This document shows, piece after piece, positions 1 through 7,020 of a stretch of 64,000 nucleotides of DNA. The translations under genes were made by a program, and so were the position numbers. The notes beneath the pieces are model-generated. The model did not search any database. It saw only the letters and a list, made by a program, of their open reading frames with translations, and was not told the DNA's origin. How positions within the stretch are numbered: position 1 is the first letter of the stretch; the number at the start of each line of letters is the position of its first letter. Origin of the DNA: Palsa-601 sp963801185 (lineage in GTDB: Bacteria; Actinomycetota; Acidimicrobiia; Acidimicrobiales; Bog-793). The DNA lies in the NCBI GenBank assembly GCA_963801185.1, contig CAWDDW010000003.1:248001-312000 (forward strand). Direction: 5' to 3'.

Positions 1-1820
1 ACCGCGCCGCCCACCGCGATGTCGCCCTCTTCGACCTCGTCGACCTCGTCGTCTTCGACCGCGACCTTCGCGACCTTCGCCGCCGATCCGGAGCCGGCTG
101 GAGCGGCACGCACGGATGACGCAGGCGGACCGTCCTCCTCCGGCGCTTCCGTGCTAAGGGCATTCGCCACGCCCCCATCGGTGTCAGTGACGAGCTCGAG
201 TCGGATCCTCACCTGAAAGTGCCTGCTGAGAGCACCGGCGATGTCTTCTCGCAACGGCGCCGCGTGCTCCACGTGGGCGGCGTTCGGCAAGGCGAAGACC
301 GCCACTCCGTCTGCCATCGCGGTCCACCGCCCGACGTTGTAAATGGCACGCGCCCGCGGCTTGAGGGTCGGCAGGATGCTGTCAGCCCAGGCCGTCACAA
401 GATCGTCCCGCGTCGGCATCTCCGCTGGCTTGTCCTCGCTCTCGGGCACCGCCGCGACCTGAGGAGCCGCTGCCGCTGGCACAGCCGTCTGCGTCTGCGC
501 AACCTCTCTCGAGCGATACGCGCCAAGTGCGGGCCTCGGCCCCTCGCCGGCTCCAGCCGGTGGCGAGTCAGCCAAGGGGGGCGACGCCTCTCGTGTGGTC
601 ACCTGAACCGGTGGCCGCGGCACCAAAGGATTGCCCCCGCCGCCCCCTCCCTGCTCGAGCTCCGCCAGGCGCCGTTCGAGGCGCTCGACACGATCGAGGA
701 GAGCGCTCGTCGAGTCGTCCACGTCCGGGTTGGTCAAGCGAACGATCGCGACCTCGAGGGTGGTGCGGGGATCGATGGCCTCACGCATGTCGACTATCGA
801 CTTCCCGATCAGCTCGAGCGCTCGCACACAGCGTGCCGGAGCAAGCAGCGCCCTGCCGTCGACGGCGAGCATGTCGGCCTCTGGTCTCACCACCCGCCTC
901 GCGATGCTCGCGAGGAACTGTTCCCGCAACGTCTCGACCAGCTCCACCGCCAAGCGTTGAGCGTCGAAGCCGGCGACGATCGCCTCCCCGACGACTCGAA
1001 GCCCGGTCGCCGGGTCCTGTTCCGCGATCGCCTCGACGAGGTTCGCGAGGAACCGGCTGTCGTCTTCGACGATGCCCGAGGCGACCACCTGATCGAGCAC
1101 CGAGAGAGCGTCACGGGCCGAGCCGTGGCCCCTCCGAACGGCCGCCTCGATCCCGTCTTCTGGGAGCTTCAGTCCCGCGTCGGCGGCGATGTCGGAAAGG
1201 AGCTCCTCGAGGACAGGCTGCTCGAGGAGGTGGAACTCGAAGTGCTGGGTCCTGCTTCGGATCGTTGGCAGGACTTTCTGAGGGTCGGTCGTGGCAAGCA
1301 CGAACACGACGTGTTCCGGTGGTTCCTCGAGCGTCTTCAGCAAGGCGTTCGATGCCGCCGTAGAGAGCATGTGGACCTCGTCGATGATGTACACCTTGCG
1401 CTTCCCAGGCGTCGAAAGCGCAGCTCTCGCTACGAGGTCGCGCATCGCGTCAACGCCGTTGTTGGAAGCGGCGTCGAGCTCATGGACGTCGAGCGAGGCC
1501 CCTCGTGCTATCTCCTTGCACGACTCGCATTCCCCGCACGGCTCACCCTCCTCGAGGTTCGTGCAGTTCAGCGCCTTGGCGAGGATCCGCGCCGTAGACG
1601 TCTTCCCGGTGCCTCTCGGGCCCGAGAACAGGTACGCATGGACGATGCGGCCGTCTCGCACCGCGTTGCGCAGGGTCGCCGAGACGAGGTCCTGGCCTCG
1701 GATCTCGGAGAAACGTTGCGGACGGTACCGGCGATACAGCGACTGGTACTGGTTCGCGCTCGCGTCCGTAGGAAGGTTGCGGGGGGTATCGGCGGAGGCA
1801 TCAACCACGACGCCCGACAT
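1..1820 (-). CDS. dnaX: DNA polymerase III subunit gamma/tau, C-terminus off the window
   Basis: This is the clamp-loader ATPase of the replicative polymerase. Reading the minus strand from ATG at 1820 gives an N-terminal tail, then QYQSLYRRYRPQRFSEIRGQ, the Walker A box GPRGTGKTS, a four-Cys zinc module (CTNLEEGEPCGECESC), the Walker B/DExx box YIIDEVHMLS and the sensor region ATTDPQKVLPTIRSRTQHFE. After the AAA+ and collar regions comes a Pro/Ala-rich linker followed by acidic, low-complexity sequence. The frame is open to base 1 (at least 606 codons), so the stop lies outside the window. It sits just downstream of the SRP RNA gene on the same strand. Strong plus-strand open frames over this stretch are mirror images of the GC-rich codons. 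Confidence 0.97.
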   Translation of the reverse strand, partial: MSGVVVDASADTPRNLPTDASANQYQSLYRRYRPQRFSEIRGQDLVSATLRNAVRDGRIVHAYLFSGPRGTGKTSTARILAKALNCTNLEEGEPCGECESCKEIARGASLDVHELDAASNNGVDAMRDLVARAALSTPGKRKVYIIDEVHMLSTAASNALLKTLEEPPEHVVFVLATTDPQKVLPTIRSRTQHFEFHLLEQPVLEELLSDIAADAGLKLPEDGIEAAVRRGHGSARDALSVLDQVVASGIVEDDSRFLANLVEAIAEQDPATGLRVVGEAIVAGFDAQRLAVELVETLREQFLASIARRVVRPEADMLAVDGRALLAPARCVRALELIGKSIVDMREAIDPRTTLEVAIVRLTNPDVDDSTSALLDRVERLERRLAELEQGGGGGGNPLVPRPPVQVTTREASPPLADSPPAGAGEGPRPALGAYRSREVAQTQTAVPAAAAPQVAAVPESEDKPAEMPTRDDLVTAWADSILPTLKPRARAIYNVGRWTAMADGVAVFALPNAAHVEHAAPLREDIAGALSRHFQVRIRLELVTDTDGGVANALSTEAPEEDGPPASSVRAAPAGSGSAAKVAKVAVEDDEVDEVEEGDIAVGGA

Positions 1821-1827
1821 TAGGAGA

Positions 1828-1961
1828 CGGCGCTGCCGTGCGCAGCAGCCAGGTCCCCTGCGGCACATCCGCGCGCCCGCTGAGAGCTGCTGCCTTCCGG
1901 CCCTGACTCGATTCACGGTGGCAAATTGCGCAGAACCCGGCTACTGCGCACGGCAGCGCCG
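1828..1961 (-). ncRNA. ffs: Signal recognition particle RNA, small bacterial type
   Basis: On the minus strand the conserved SRP domain GGGCCGGAAGGCAGCAGC is present (GGAA-type tetraloop region), followed by the expected asymmetric-loop side. The two ends pair over about 23 bp: CGGCGCTGCCGTGCGCAG at the 5' end (from 1961) matches the complement at 1828-1850, which fixes both borders. About 134 nt is slightly long for a 4.5S-like RNA. It partners with Ffh in co-translational protein targeting. It lies between tRNA-Ser(GGA) and dnaX, a familiar bacterial neighbourhood. Confidence 0.92.
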
Positions 1962-1988
1962 AGGGAACAGACTACCGTGAAGCGACTC

Positions 1989-2073
1989 GGAGGAGTGCGA
2001 GAGCGGCCGAATCGGCACGATTGGAAATCGTGTGACTCGCAAGGGTCCGTGGGTTCAAATCCCACCTCCTCCG
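1989..2073 (+). tRNA. tRNA-Ser (anticodon GGA)
   Basis: The acceptor arm GGAGGAG pairs with CTCCTCC at 2066-2072, with G2073 as discriminator. The anticodon arm CACGA-TTGGAAA-TCGTG gives anticodon GGA. A long variable arm (class II) and the T-arm GTGGGTTCAAATCCCAC are present. CCA is not encoded. Confidence 0.97.
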
Positions 2074-2130
2074 CTCCACCACCAGACACCACCTCCTCCG
2101 CTCCACCTCCTCCGCTCCACCTCCTCCGCT
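2062..2130 (+). repeat. Tandem copies of the tRNA-Ser 3' end
   Basis: The 14-bp unit CCACCTCCTCCGCT forms the 3' end of the tRNA gene (2062-2075). It recurs three more times as perfect head-to-tail copies at 2089-2102, 2103-2116 and 2117-2130. A 13-bp spacer with a partial copy (CCACCA) separates the tRNA copy from the array. The unit includes the 3' acceptor strand, so it resembles the target sequence used by tRNA-directed integrases, but no integrase gene is nearby. Replication slippage is the simpler explanation. Confidence 0.85.
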
Positions 2131-2344
2131 CGTTGTCAGGATCACAACGTTCTGCTAGTGGCGCGGCGGTGCCACAGTCCACGACAGGAGTGGGCGCATC
2201 AGGAACCGTGGCGGTTCGAGCCCGAGCGCGTTCAACATGACGCCCACATCCTCTTGGAGCCAGACCGCGGGCAGGACATGAGGCCAGGCGGAATACGGTG
2301 CGAGGAAGGCCCGGGGATCCTGGCGGTTCGTGGCATTATCCGGT

Positions 2345-3121
2345 ATGGCTAACGGGCCGCCCGAGCTGCGCGGGCTCCTGAGCGGTGCCAGCGAGGGCGC
2401 CCGAGCCGCGCGGGCCAGCCATCGCTCGGGCTTGCGCAGGGCGGCTGCGGTCGCAACGGCGGGAGTGCTCCTCGGGCTGGTCGCCTGCGACGTCTGGGTG
2501 GCTGGCGTGCGTGGCTGGTGGGACCGGCACTCATTCACGAGCAGCGTTGTCTCCAGCATTCTCGTGCTCGGAGTGACGGTCCTCATCCTCGACGAGGTCC
2601 TTGCCCGCCGCCAGCGCAAGGAGCGGGCAGTGTCAGTGGCGGTCCAGGCTGTCATCGTCTACGGGCAGGCTCGCCAGTCTTGCGACGCCGTCGAGGCCAT
2701 TGCCACGGCTAGTGCTGGCGGGGACGGAGCCGAGATTGACGTCCCCCAGGTCGACGCGCGCGACGAGGTGCGCATCCTCGCGAGCATGATCCTCGTGGCG
2801 TCGCCCGCCCTTTTCGACGACCCCGAGGCGCGCCTGTTCCTGGAAAAGGTGCAACGCCTCGCCGCGACGATGTACGGCGCTTTGGCCCGGCACAAGATCT
2901 CACCCGGCGCGCCGACGGGGGACGACGACGGCACCGTCGCCCGCTTGAGGGCGTGCAGGTCGCAGTTGGACGCCAGCGTGCGCCCGCTTGCGGCTCGGTT
3001 GACGGACAAGGGCGGAGCCCCGCTCGACGCGCTCGCCGACCTGGCGACTCGACGGCCCGAGCCGACCGAAGCCCCCGCGCAAACAGCTCTTGGAGGAGAA
3101 GGGGGTCCGCGACCTGACTGA
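2345..3121 (+). CDS. Hypothetical membrane protein with two membrane segments
   Basis: The protein has 258 residues from ATG 2345; an in-frame GTG at 2330 is an alternative. Two hydrophobic segments lie at about residues 34-54 (AVATAGVLLGLVACDVWVAG) and 66-84 (SSVVSSILVLGVTVLILDEV). A basic RRQRKER stretch follows, then a long, mostly helical cytoplasmic domain. No family is recognised. CATTAT sits 6 bp before the ATG and could be a -10 box for a leaderless mRNA; no Shine-Dalgarno is visible. The weak coding look of the opposite strand is taken as a shadow. Confidence 0.7.
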   Translation: MANGPPELRGLLSGASEGARAARASHRSGLRRAAAVATAGVLLGLVACDVWVAGVRGWWDRHSFTSSVVSSILVLGVTVLILDEVLARRQRKERAVSVAVQAVIVYGQARQSCDAVEAIATASAGGDGAEIDVPQVDARDEVRILASMILVASPALFDDPEARLFLEKVQRLAATMYGALARHKISPGAPTGDDDGTVARLRACRSQLDASVRPLAARLTDKGGAPLDALADLATRRPEPTEAPAQTALGGEGGPRPD

Positions 3122-3148
3122 GCCACAACTACGATCGACATCTGCGGC

Positions 3149-3787
3149 TTACGTGGAGGACCCACGAACGGTGCAGTCAGCGACCGGTCGTTGCATGAGC
3201 GTCTTCAGAGCGGCGACATGCGCTGTTGCGTCGGCCGATCCGGCCAAAGCTCGCTGGGCGACGAACCCTAAAGTGATCGACGTCAGTAGCTCCGCAACCC
3301 CTTCCGGGTCCGCCGTAGCATCAAAGGTCCCGGCAGCCTGCCCCCGCTTCACCACGTCGAGGAACAGTCTGCGCAGACCCGAGTAGGAGGCACGAGTGGC
3401 CACCTTGAGCTCGGGATCGCTCTGGGAGTGGCTCCAACCGTGGATCGAGACAGCCAACCGATCGATGTCGCCTTTCTTGTGCCGGCCAAAACCCACGACG
3501 GCGCGCAGCACCTGTTCGACTAACTCCGGGAGCGGAGGCGGCGCAGGATTCGTGAGGATCGGCACGAGGTCATCGGCCAACGCCGCTGCTCCCTCGGTGA
3601 CGGCGGCGTTGATGATCTGGTCCTTGCCCTTGAAATAGCCGTACACAGCACCGGTCGAGAGGCCGGAACGGGCGATGATCATCTCCATCGATACGGCTTC
3701 AAGGCCGTGCTCCTCCAGGCAGGCGCGGGCCGCTTCGAGGACTTGCACGCGGCGGGCCTCCCGCCGCTCGTCGGTGATGCGGGGCAT
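3149..3787 (-). CDS. TetR-family transcriptional regulator
   Basis: The protein has 212 residues from ATG 3787; an ATG six codons upstream is also possible. The N-terminal TetR helix-turn-helix is clear at about residues 14-60 (VLEAARACLEEHGLEAVSME, then IIARSGLSTGAVYGYFKGKD). The C-terminal domain is a helical ligand pocket of unknown specificity, containing a TetR_C-like segment (GLRRLFLDVVKRGQAAGTFD). It probably represses itself. No efflux or enzyme gene is adjacent, so its targets are unknown. Confidence 0.9.
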   Translation of the reverse strand: MPRITDERREARRVQVLEAARACLEEHGLEAVSMEMIIARSGLSTGAVYGYFKGKDQIINAAVTEGAAALADDLVPILTNPAPPPLPELVEQVLRAVVGFGRHKKGDIDRLAVSIHGWSHSQSDPELKVATRASYSGLRRLFLDVVKRGQAAGTFDATADPEGVAELLTSITLGFVAQRALAGSADATAHVAALKTLMQRPVADCTVRGSST

Positions 3788-3878
3788 GTTTTGACGGTAC
3801 CACATACAAAACGAATATTCCCTCTTGACAGTTGGAGCGACTGAGGCCTCAGGGAGGTCGGGGCGTCGACGGCAAGCG

Positions 3879-3905
3879 TCAATGTAGCACGATGTGCTAC
3901 ATTGA
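3879..3905 (+). promoter_or_regulatory. 12-bp perfect inverted repeat, probable toxin-antitoxin operator
   Basis: TCAATGTAGCAC-GAT-GTGCTACATTGA has 12-bp perfect arms around 3 bases. It ends 4 bp before the antitoxin ATG. TACATT at 3898-3903 inside the right arm fits a -10 box placing transcription start at the ATG itself (leaderless). Binding of the antitoxin here would block RNA polymerase, the usual autoregulation of Phd-type modules. Confidence 0.85.
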
Positions 3906-3909
3906 TCTC

Positions 3910-4164
3910 ATGGCACGGGAGATCACACAACGCGAGCTTCGCAACGAGAGCGGCAAGATAATGCGCGAGCTCGATGACGGCGAGACCTTCGTGGTGACGC
4001 GCAATGGAGTGCCAGTCGGAGAGCTGGCACCTTTACGACGACACCGTTTCGTGAGCGCGGAGGCGACCATCGCGATGTTCCGGGGCGCACCCGCTGTCGA
4101 TTTCGACCTGTTCCGCGCCGACCTCGACTCGATCGTGGACCAGAACCCCACGCCGCGTGGCTGA
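3910..4164 (+). CDS. Phd/YefM-type antitoxin
   Basis: The protein has 84 residues. The start MAREITQRELRNESGKIMRE is the typical Phd/YefM DNA-binding N-terminus, followed by FVVTRNGVPVGELAPL, the beta-hairpin seen in this family. The C-terminal part (FRGAPAVDFDLFRADLDSIV) is the likely toxin-binding tail. It overlaps the toxin gene by 8 bp, so the two are translationally coupled. The ATG at 3910 is chosen because the preceding in-frame codons run through the palindromic operator and the -10 box. Confidence 0.9.
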   Translation: MAREITQRELRNESGKIMRELDDGETFVVTRNGVPVGELAPLRRHRFVSAEATIAMFRGAPAVDFDLFRADLDSIVDQNPTPRG

Positions 4165-4570
4165 GACACAGCGCCCGGCTCGGGGCATCGTCGATACTTC
4201 CGTCGTCATGGACCTGGAACGGCTCGATGCCTCGCAACTTCCGCTGGAGCTGGCCGTCAGCGCGATAACCATGGCGGAGCTGGCAGCCGGACCGCATGCG
4301 ACTGACGATGCAGAGGAGCGAGGGCGCAGGCAAGACCGGCTACAGCGTGCGGAAGCGGCGTTCGACCCCCTTCCCTTCGATGTCGACGCCGTCCGTGCCT
4401 ACGGCCGTGTCTACGCGGCCGTCAGGTCCGCGGGACGCAAAGCCCGTGGCGCTCGAGCCATGGATCTGCTCGTCGCTGCCTCTGCCTGTGGCGCCGACCT
4501 GCCCCTCTACACGCGCAACGGGGCGGACTTCAGCGGGCTCGAGGGCCTGGTCGAGATAGTCGTCGTCTGA
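4157..4570 (+). CDS. VapC-like PIN-domain toxin ribonuclease
   Basis: The protein has 137 residues from GTG 4157. PIN-domain acidic residues are in place: D13 (IVDTSVVMDL), E41 (TMAELAAG), D103 (RAMDLLVAASA) and N121/D124 (LYTRNGADF). PIN toxins of type II modules cut RNA in a Mg2+-dependent way and are held inactive by the antitoxin. The reading frame is intact, so the module looks functional. A hairpin at 4598-4619 follows. Confidence 0.92.
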   Translation: MAETQRPARGIVDTSVVMDLERLDASQLPLELAVSAITMAELAAGPHATDDAEERGRRQDRLQRAEAAFDPLPFDVDAVRAYGRVYAAVRSAGRKARGARAMDLLVAASACGADLPLYTRNGADFSGLEGLVEIVVV

Positions 4571-4597
4571 GGGCCGGCCAGAGCCAACGGTCGACTT

Positions 4598-4619
4598 CGC
4601 TGCTCCCGTCGGGGCAGCG
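4598..4619. terminator. GC-rich hairpin between convergent genes
   Basis: CGCTGC(T)CCC-GTC-GGGGCAGCG forms a 9-bp stem with one bulged T and a 3-nt loop. It lies between the end of the vapC gene (+) and the end of the FG-GAP gene (-). There is no long T tract, so it may act with Rho or not at all. Confidence 0.5.
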
Positions 4620-4649
4620 CCCGATCCGATCGTCAGCTGTGCTACGGGC

Positions 4650-5930
4650 TCACACTTTGAAGATGTACGCCTCTCCTTCGCCCGCGTTGGTGTTCGGGGC
4701 GCCGGCGACGACGGTTTTGCCCGTGGCTGCCACCGAGTCGCCGAAGATGTCTCCTGCGGTCGCCGCAGGATCCTGCAGGGTGTACGTCGGCGTCGCAGGC
4801 CAGCTGGAGGCGGTATTCAAGTAGACGTAAGCCGTGCCGGCGTCGAGGCCACTGTTGGCGTCGAGGTCATCGACGCCGGCGACGACGGTCGACCCCGACA
4901 CCCCCACCGAGACTCCGAAGAGGTCCTGCGACGTCGCCGCTGGATCGGGCAAGGTGACGTTCGGCGTCGCAGGCCAGCCGGAGGCAGAATTCACGTAGAT
5001 GTAGGCCGCGCCGTCGAGGTCATCGACGCCGATGGCACCGATGACGACGGTCGTCCCCGACACTGCCACCGAGTAGCCGAAGCGATCGCCGTCGGTCTCG
5101 CCAGGATCTTCGAGTGTGGTAGTCGGCGTCGTCGGCCAGGCCCCTGGGGTTTTCACATAGACGTAAGCCGTTCCGGTGAGGTTGTCAGTGAGGAACGCGC
5201 CCACTACAACGGTCCTGTTATACAGTGCGACCGAGTAGCCGAAGTAGTCGTCGGCGGTCGCCCCGGGGTCCGGCAAGGTGACGTTCGGCGTCGCAGGCCA
5301 TGTGGAGGCGTGCCGGGTGTAGATGAAGGTTGTTCCAGCGAAATCGTTGGCGCCGAAGTCACCGACGACGAGTATCGCCCCGGACACTGCAACCGAGTAG
5401 CCGAAGTAACCGGACGCAGTACCCGTCGGATCTGTCAGGGTGGCGGTTGGCATCGACGGCCAGCCTGAACCTCTGTTCACGTAGACGTAGGCGTTCCCAT
5501 AAGAGCCCACGACGATCGTGTTTCCCGCCACCGCCACGGAGGTGCCAAAGAGGGATGCGTCTGGAGTCGGCGAAGGGTTCGCCAGGATGACGGTCGGTGT
5601 CGTCGGCCAGCCGGTGGTGCCTTTCACATAGACATAGGCCACCCCGTCGAGGTTGTCGGCGACATCGGACCCGACTACGGCCGTCACCCCCGACACCGCC
5701 ACCGCTGAGCCGAAGTTGTCCTCTGCGGTCGCTCCGGGGTCCTGCAACGTGGCGCGAATCGCTGGAAGTAAGTGAGGCGCGATGCCTGCCCGAGACGCGG
5801 CGGCGCTCGCCATCGTCGCCGGCAACACCGCTGCTACGAGCGCCAAGACCCCAGCTAGTACGGCGGCCAGCAGACTTCGCTGCAGTGTCGTCGCTAGGAC
5901 GGTTCCGCGACTTCCACGCTTGGACGGCAC
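4650..5930 (-). CDS. Secreted seven-repeat FG-GAP beta-propeller protein
   Basis: The protein has 426 residues from GTG 5930, preceded by AAGGGG at 6-bp spacing. It has a signal peptide (LLAAVLAGVLALVAAVLPAT, ending near ASAA). The rest is seven units of about 50 residues, each starting like LxDPGATxxDxFGxSVAVSG and continuing VVVGAxxxDxxxGTAYVYVxxxxxWPxTP. Seven FG-GAP units fit one complete seven-bladed propeller of the integrin-alpha type. The DNA repeats are also similar, so the gene probably grew by duplication. Ligand unknown; an extracellular adhesion or binding role is inferred. Confidence 0.9.
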   Translation of the reverse strand: MPSKRGSRGTVLATTLQRSLLAAVLAGVLALVAAVLPATMASAAASRAGIAPHLLPAIRATLQDPGATAEDNFGSAVAVSGVTAVVGSDVADNLDGVAYVYVKGTTGWPTTPTVILANPSPTPDASLFGTSVAVAGNTIVVGSYGNAYVYVNRGSGWPSMPTATLTDPTGTASGYFGYSVAVSGAILVVGDFGANDFAGTTFIYTRHASTWPATPNVTLPDPGATADDYFGYSVALYNRTVVVGAFLTDNLTGTAYVYVKTPGAWPTTPTTTLEDPGETDGDRFGYSVAVSGTTVVIGAIGVDDLDGAAYIYVNSASGWPATPNVTLPDPAATSQDLFGVSVGVSGSTVVAGVDDLDANSGLDAGTAYVYLNTASSWPATPTYTLQDPAATAGDIFGDSVAATGKTVVAGAPNTNAGEGEAYIFKV

Positions 5931-6014
5931 TGTCCACCCCTTCCCGTTGTGACACCGCGGAAGGTGGGTGCCTTCGTGGACGCTAGGTCCCTTGCTCAGA
6001 AGCGTCAACCGCCG

Positions 6015-6047
6015 GTAGTGGGTCAGTTCACTCAAACTGACCACTAC
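6015..6047. promoter_or_regulatory. Long inverted repeat between divergent genes
   Basis: GTAGTG-GGTCAGTT-CACTCA-AACTGACC-ACTAC: the inner 8-bp arms are perfect and the outer arms (GTAGTG / CACTAC) continue the symmetry with one base out of register. It sits between the divergently read genes starting at 5930 (-) and 6081 (+), so it could be a shared operator. A structured leader for either gene is the alternative. Confidence 0.55.
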
Positions 6048-6080
6048 TCGAGCCGCGGTGCGGTCAATACGCTTGCAGTC

Positions 6081-6962
6081 ATGGACGTCCTGTCTGCTGG
6101 ATCGGAGTTCCTCCTCCGCCAAGGTCGCCTCCTGGAGCGACGCCTTGCCGAGACCTGCCTGGCCGGAGCCCCGGCTGCAGGAGCGGTCAACACCCTCCGC
6201 GGCTACCAGAACGAGGACGGCGGGTTCGGGCACGGCCTCGAACCCGACACGCGTTGCCCGGTGAGCTTGCCTATCTACGTGGAGGTGGCTTTCCAAGCTC
6301 TGGCGGCGGCCAACACCGTCGATCATGTGATGGTCGCCCACGCGTGTGACTTCCTCGCCCGGGTCGCGAGGGAGGCCGACTCGGGCGGAGCGGTGCCCTT
6401 CGCCTTCCCGGTGATCGAGTCGTTCCCGAGAGCCGGTCATTGGACCGAGTGGACGTACCAGCCTGGGCTGAACCCGACCGCCGGGCTAGTCGGACTCCTG
6501 TACCAACTGGGTGTCGACCACCCCTTCGTGACCGACGGGGCCGAGTACTGCTGGGAGCAACTCGAATCCACCGAGCTTCCGGCAGACGCTCATGCTCTCT
6601 CCGAGGTGCTGGTCTTTCTCGACGGCGCTCCCGAACGCGAGCGCGCCAATGAGATGGCCGCCGCAGTGGGAGACGCACTGAGAGGCTCGACGTGGTTCCG
6701 TCTCGACGCCGAAGACACAAGCTATGGGCTCTCTCCTCTCAACATCGCCCCCGCCGCCGACAGCCGATGGCGGGCGCTCTTTCGCGACGACGAGATCGAG
6801 GCGCATCTCGATCGCATGGAACGCGACCAACAGTCCGACGGAGGATGGCCCATCGCCTGGGAACCGCCTAGTGATCTCGCCCGCATGGAGTGGCGGGGCA
6901 TCGAGACGCTGCGGGCATTGCGCACGCTCACGTCCTACGGTCGAATCGATCGTCCGACTTGA
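6081..6962 (+). CDS. Prenyltransferase/squalene-cyclase-repeat (alpha-toroid) protein
   Basis: The protein has 293 residues from ATG 6081. Two QW-like repeat signatures are visible: GYQNEDGGFGHGLEPD near residue 40 and QQSDGGWPIAWEPP near residue 250. These mark the alpha-alpha barrel fold of terpene cyclases and protein prenyltransferases. The DxDD and DCTAE catalytic motifs of triterpene cyclases are absent and the protein is less than half their length, so it is not a hopene synthase. No prenyl-lipid genes are adjacent. Function unknown. Confidence 0.75.
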   Translation: MDVLSAGSEFLLRQGRLLERRLAETCLAGAPAAGAVNTLRGYQNEDGGFGHGLEPDTRCPVSLPIYVEVAFQALAAANTVDHVMVAHACDFLARVAREADSGGAVPFAFPVIESFPRAGHWTEWTYQPGLNPTAGLVGLLYQLGVDHPFVTDGAEYCWEQLESTELPADAHALSEVLVFLDGAPERERANEMAAAVGDALRGSTWFRLDAEDTSYGLSPLNIAPAADSRWRALFRDDEIEAHLDRMERDQQSDGGWPIAWEPPSDLARMEWRGIETLRALRTLTSYGRIDRPT

Positions 6963-7020
6963 TTCTCACCACTGACAGCGTTTCATTGACCACACTCAGC
7001 GCGAGGAGTAGACTCGACTC

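Noticed and set aside
219..1823. Long plus-strand open frame over dnaX
   Set aside because: It is the mirror of GC-rich codons; the minus strand encodes an unmistakable DnaX.
2155..2655. Minus-strand frame next to tRNA-Ser, considered as a mobile-element remnant
   Set aside because: No transposase or integrase motif, and it overlaps the membrane-protein gene.
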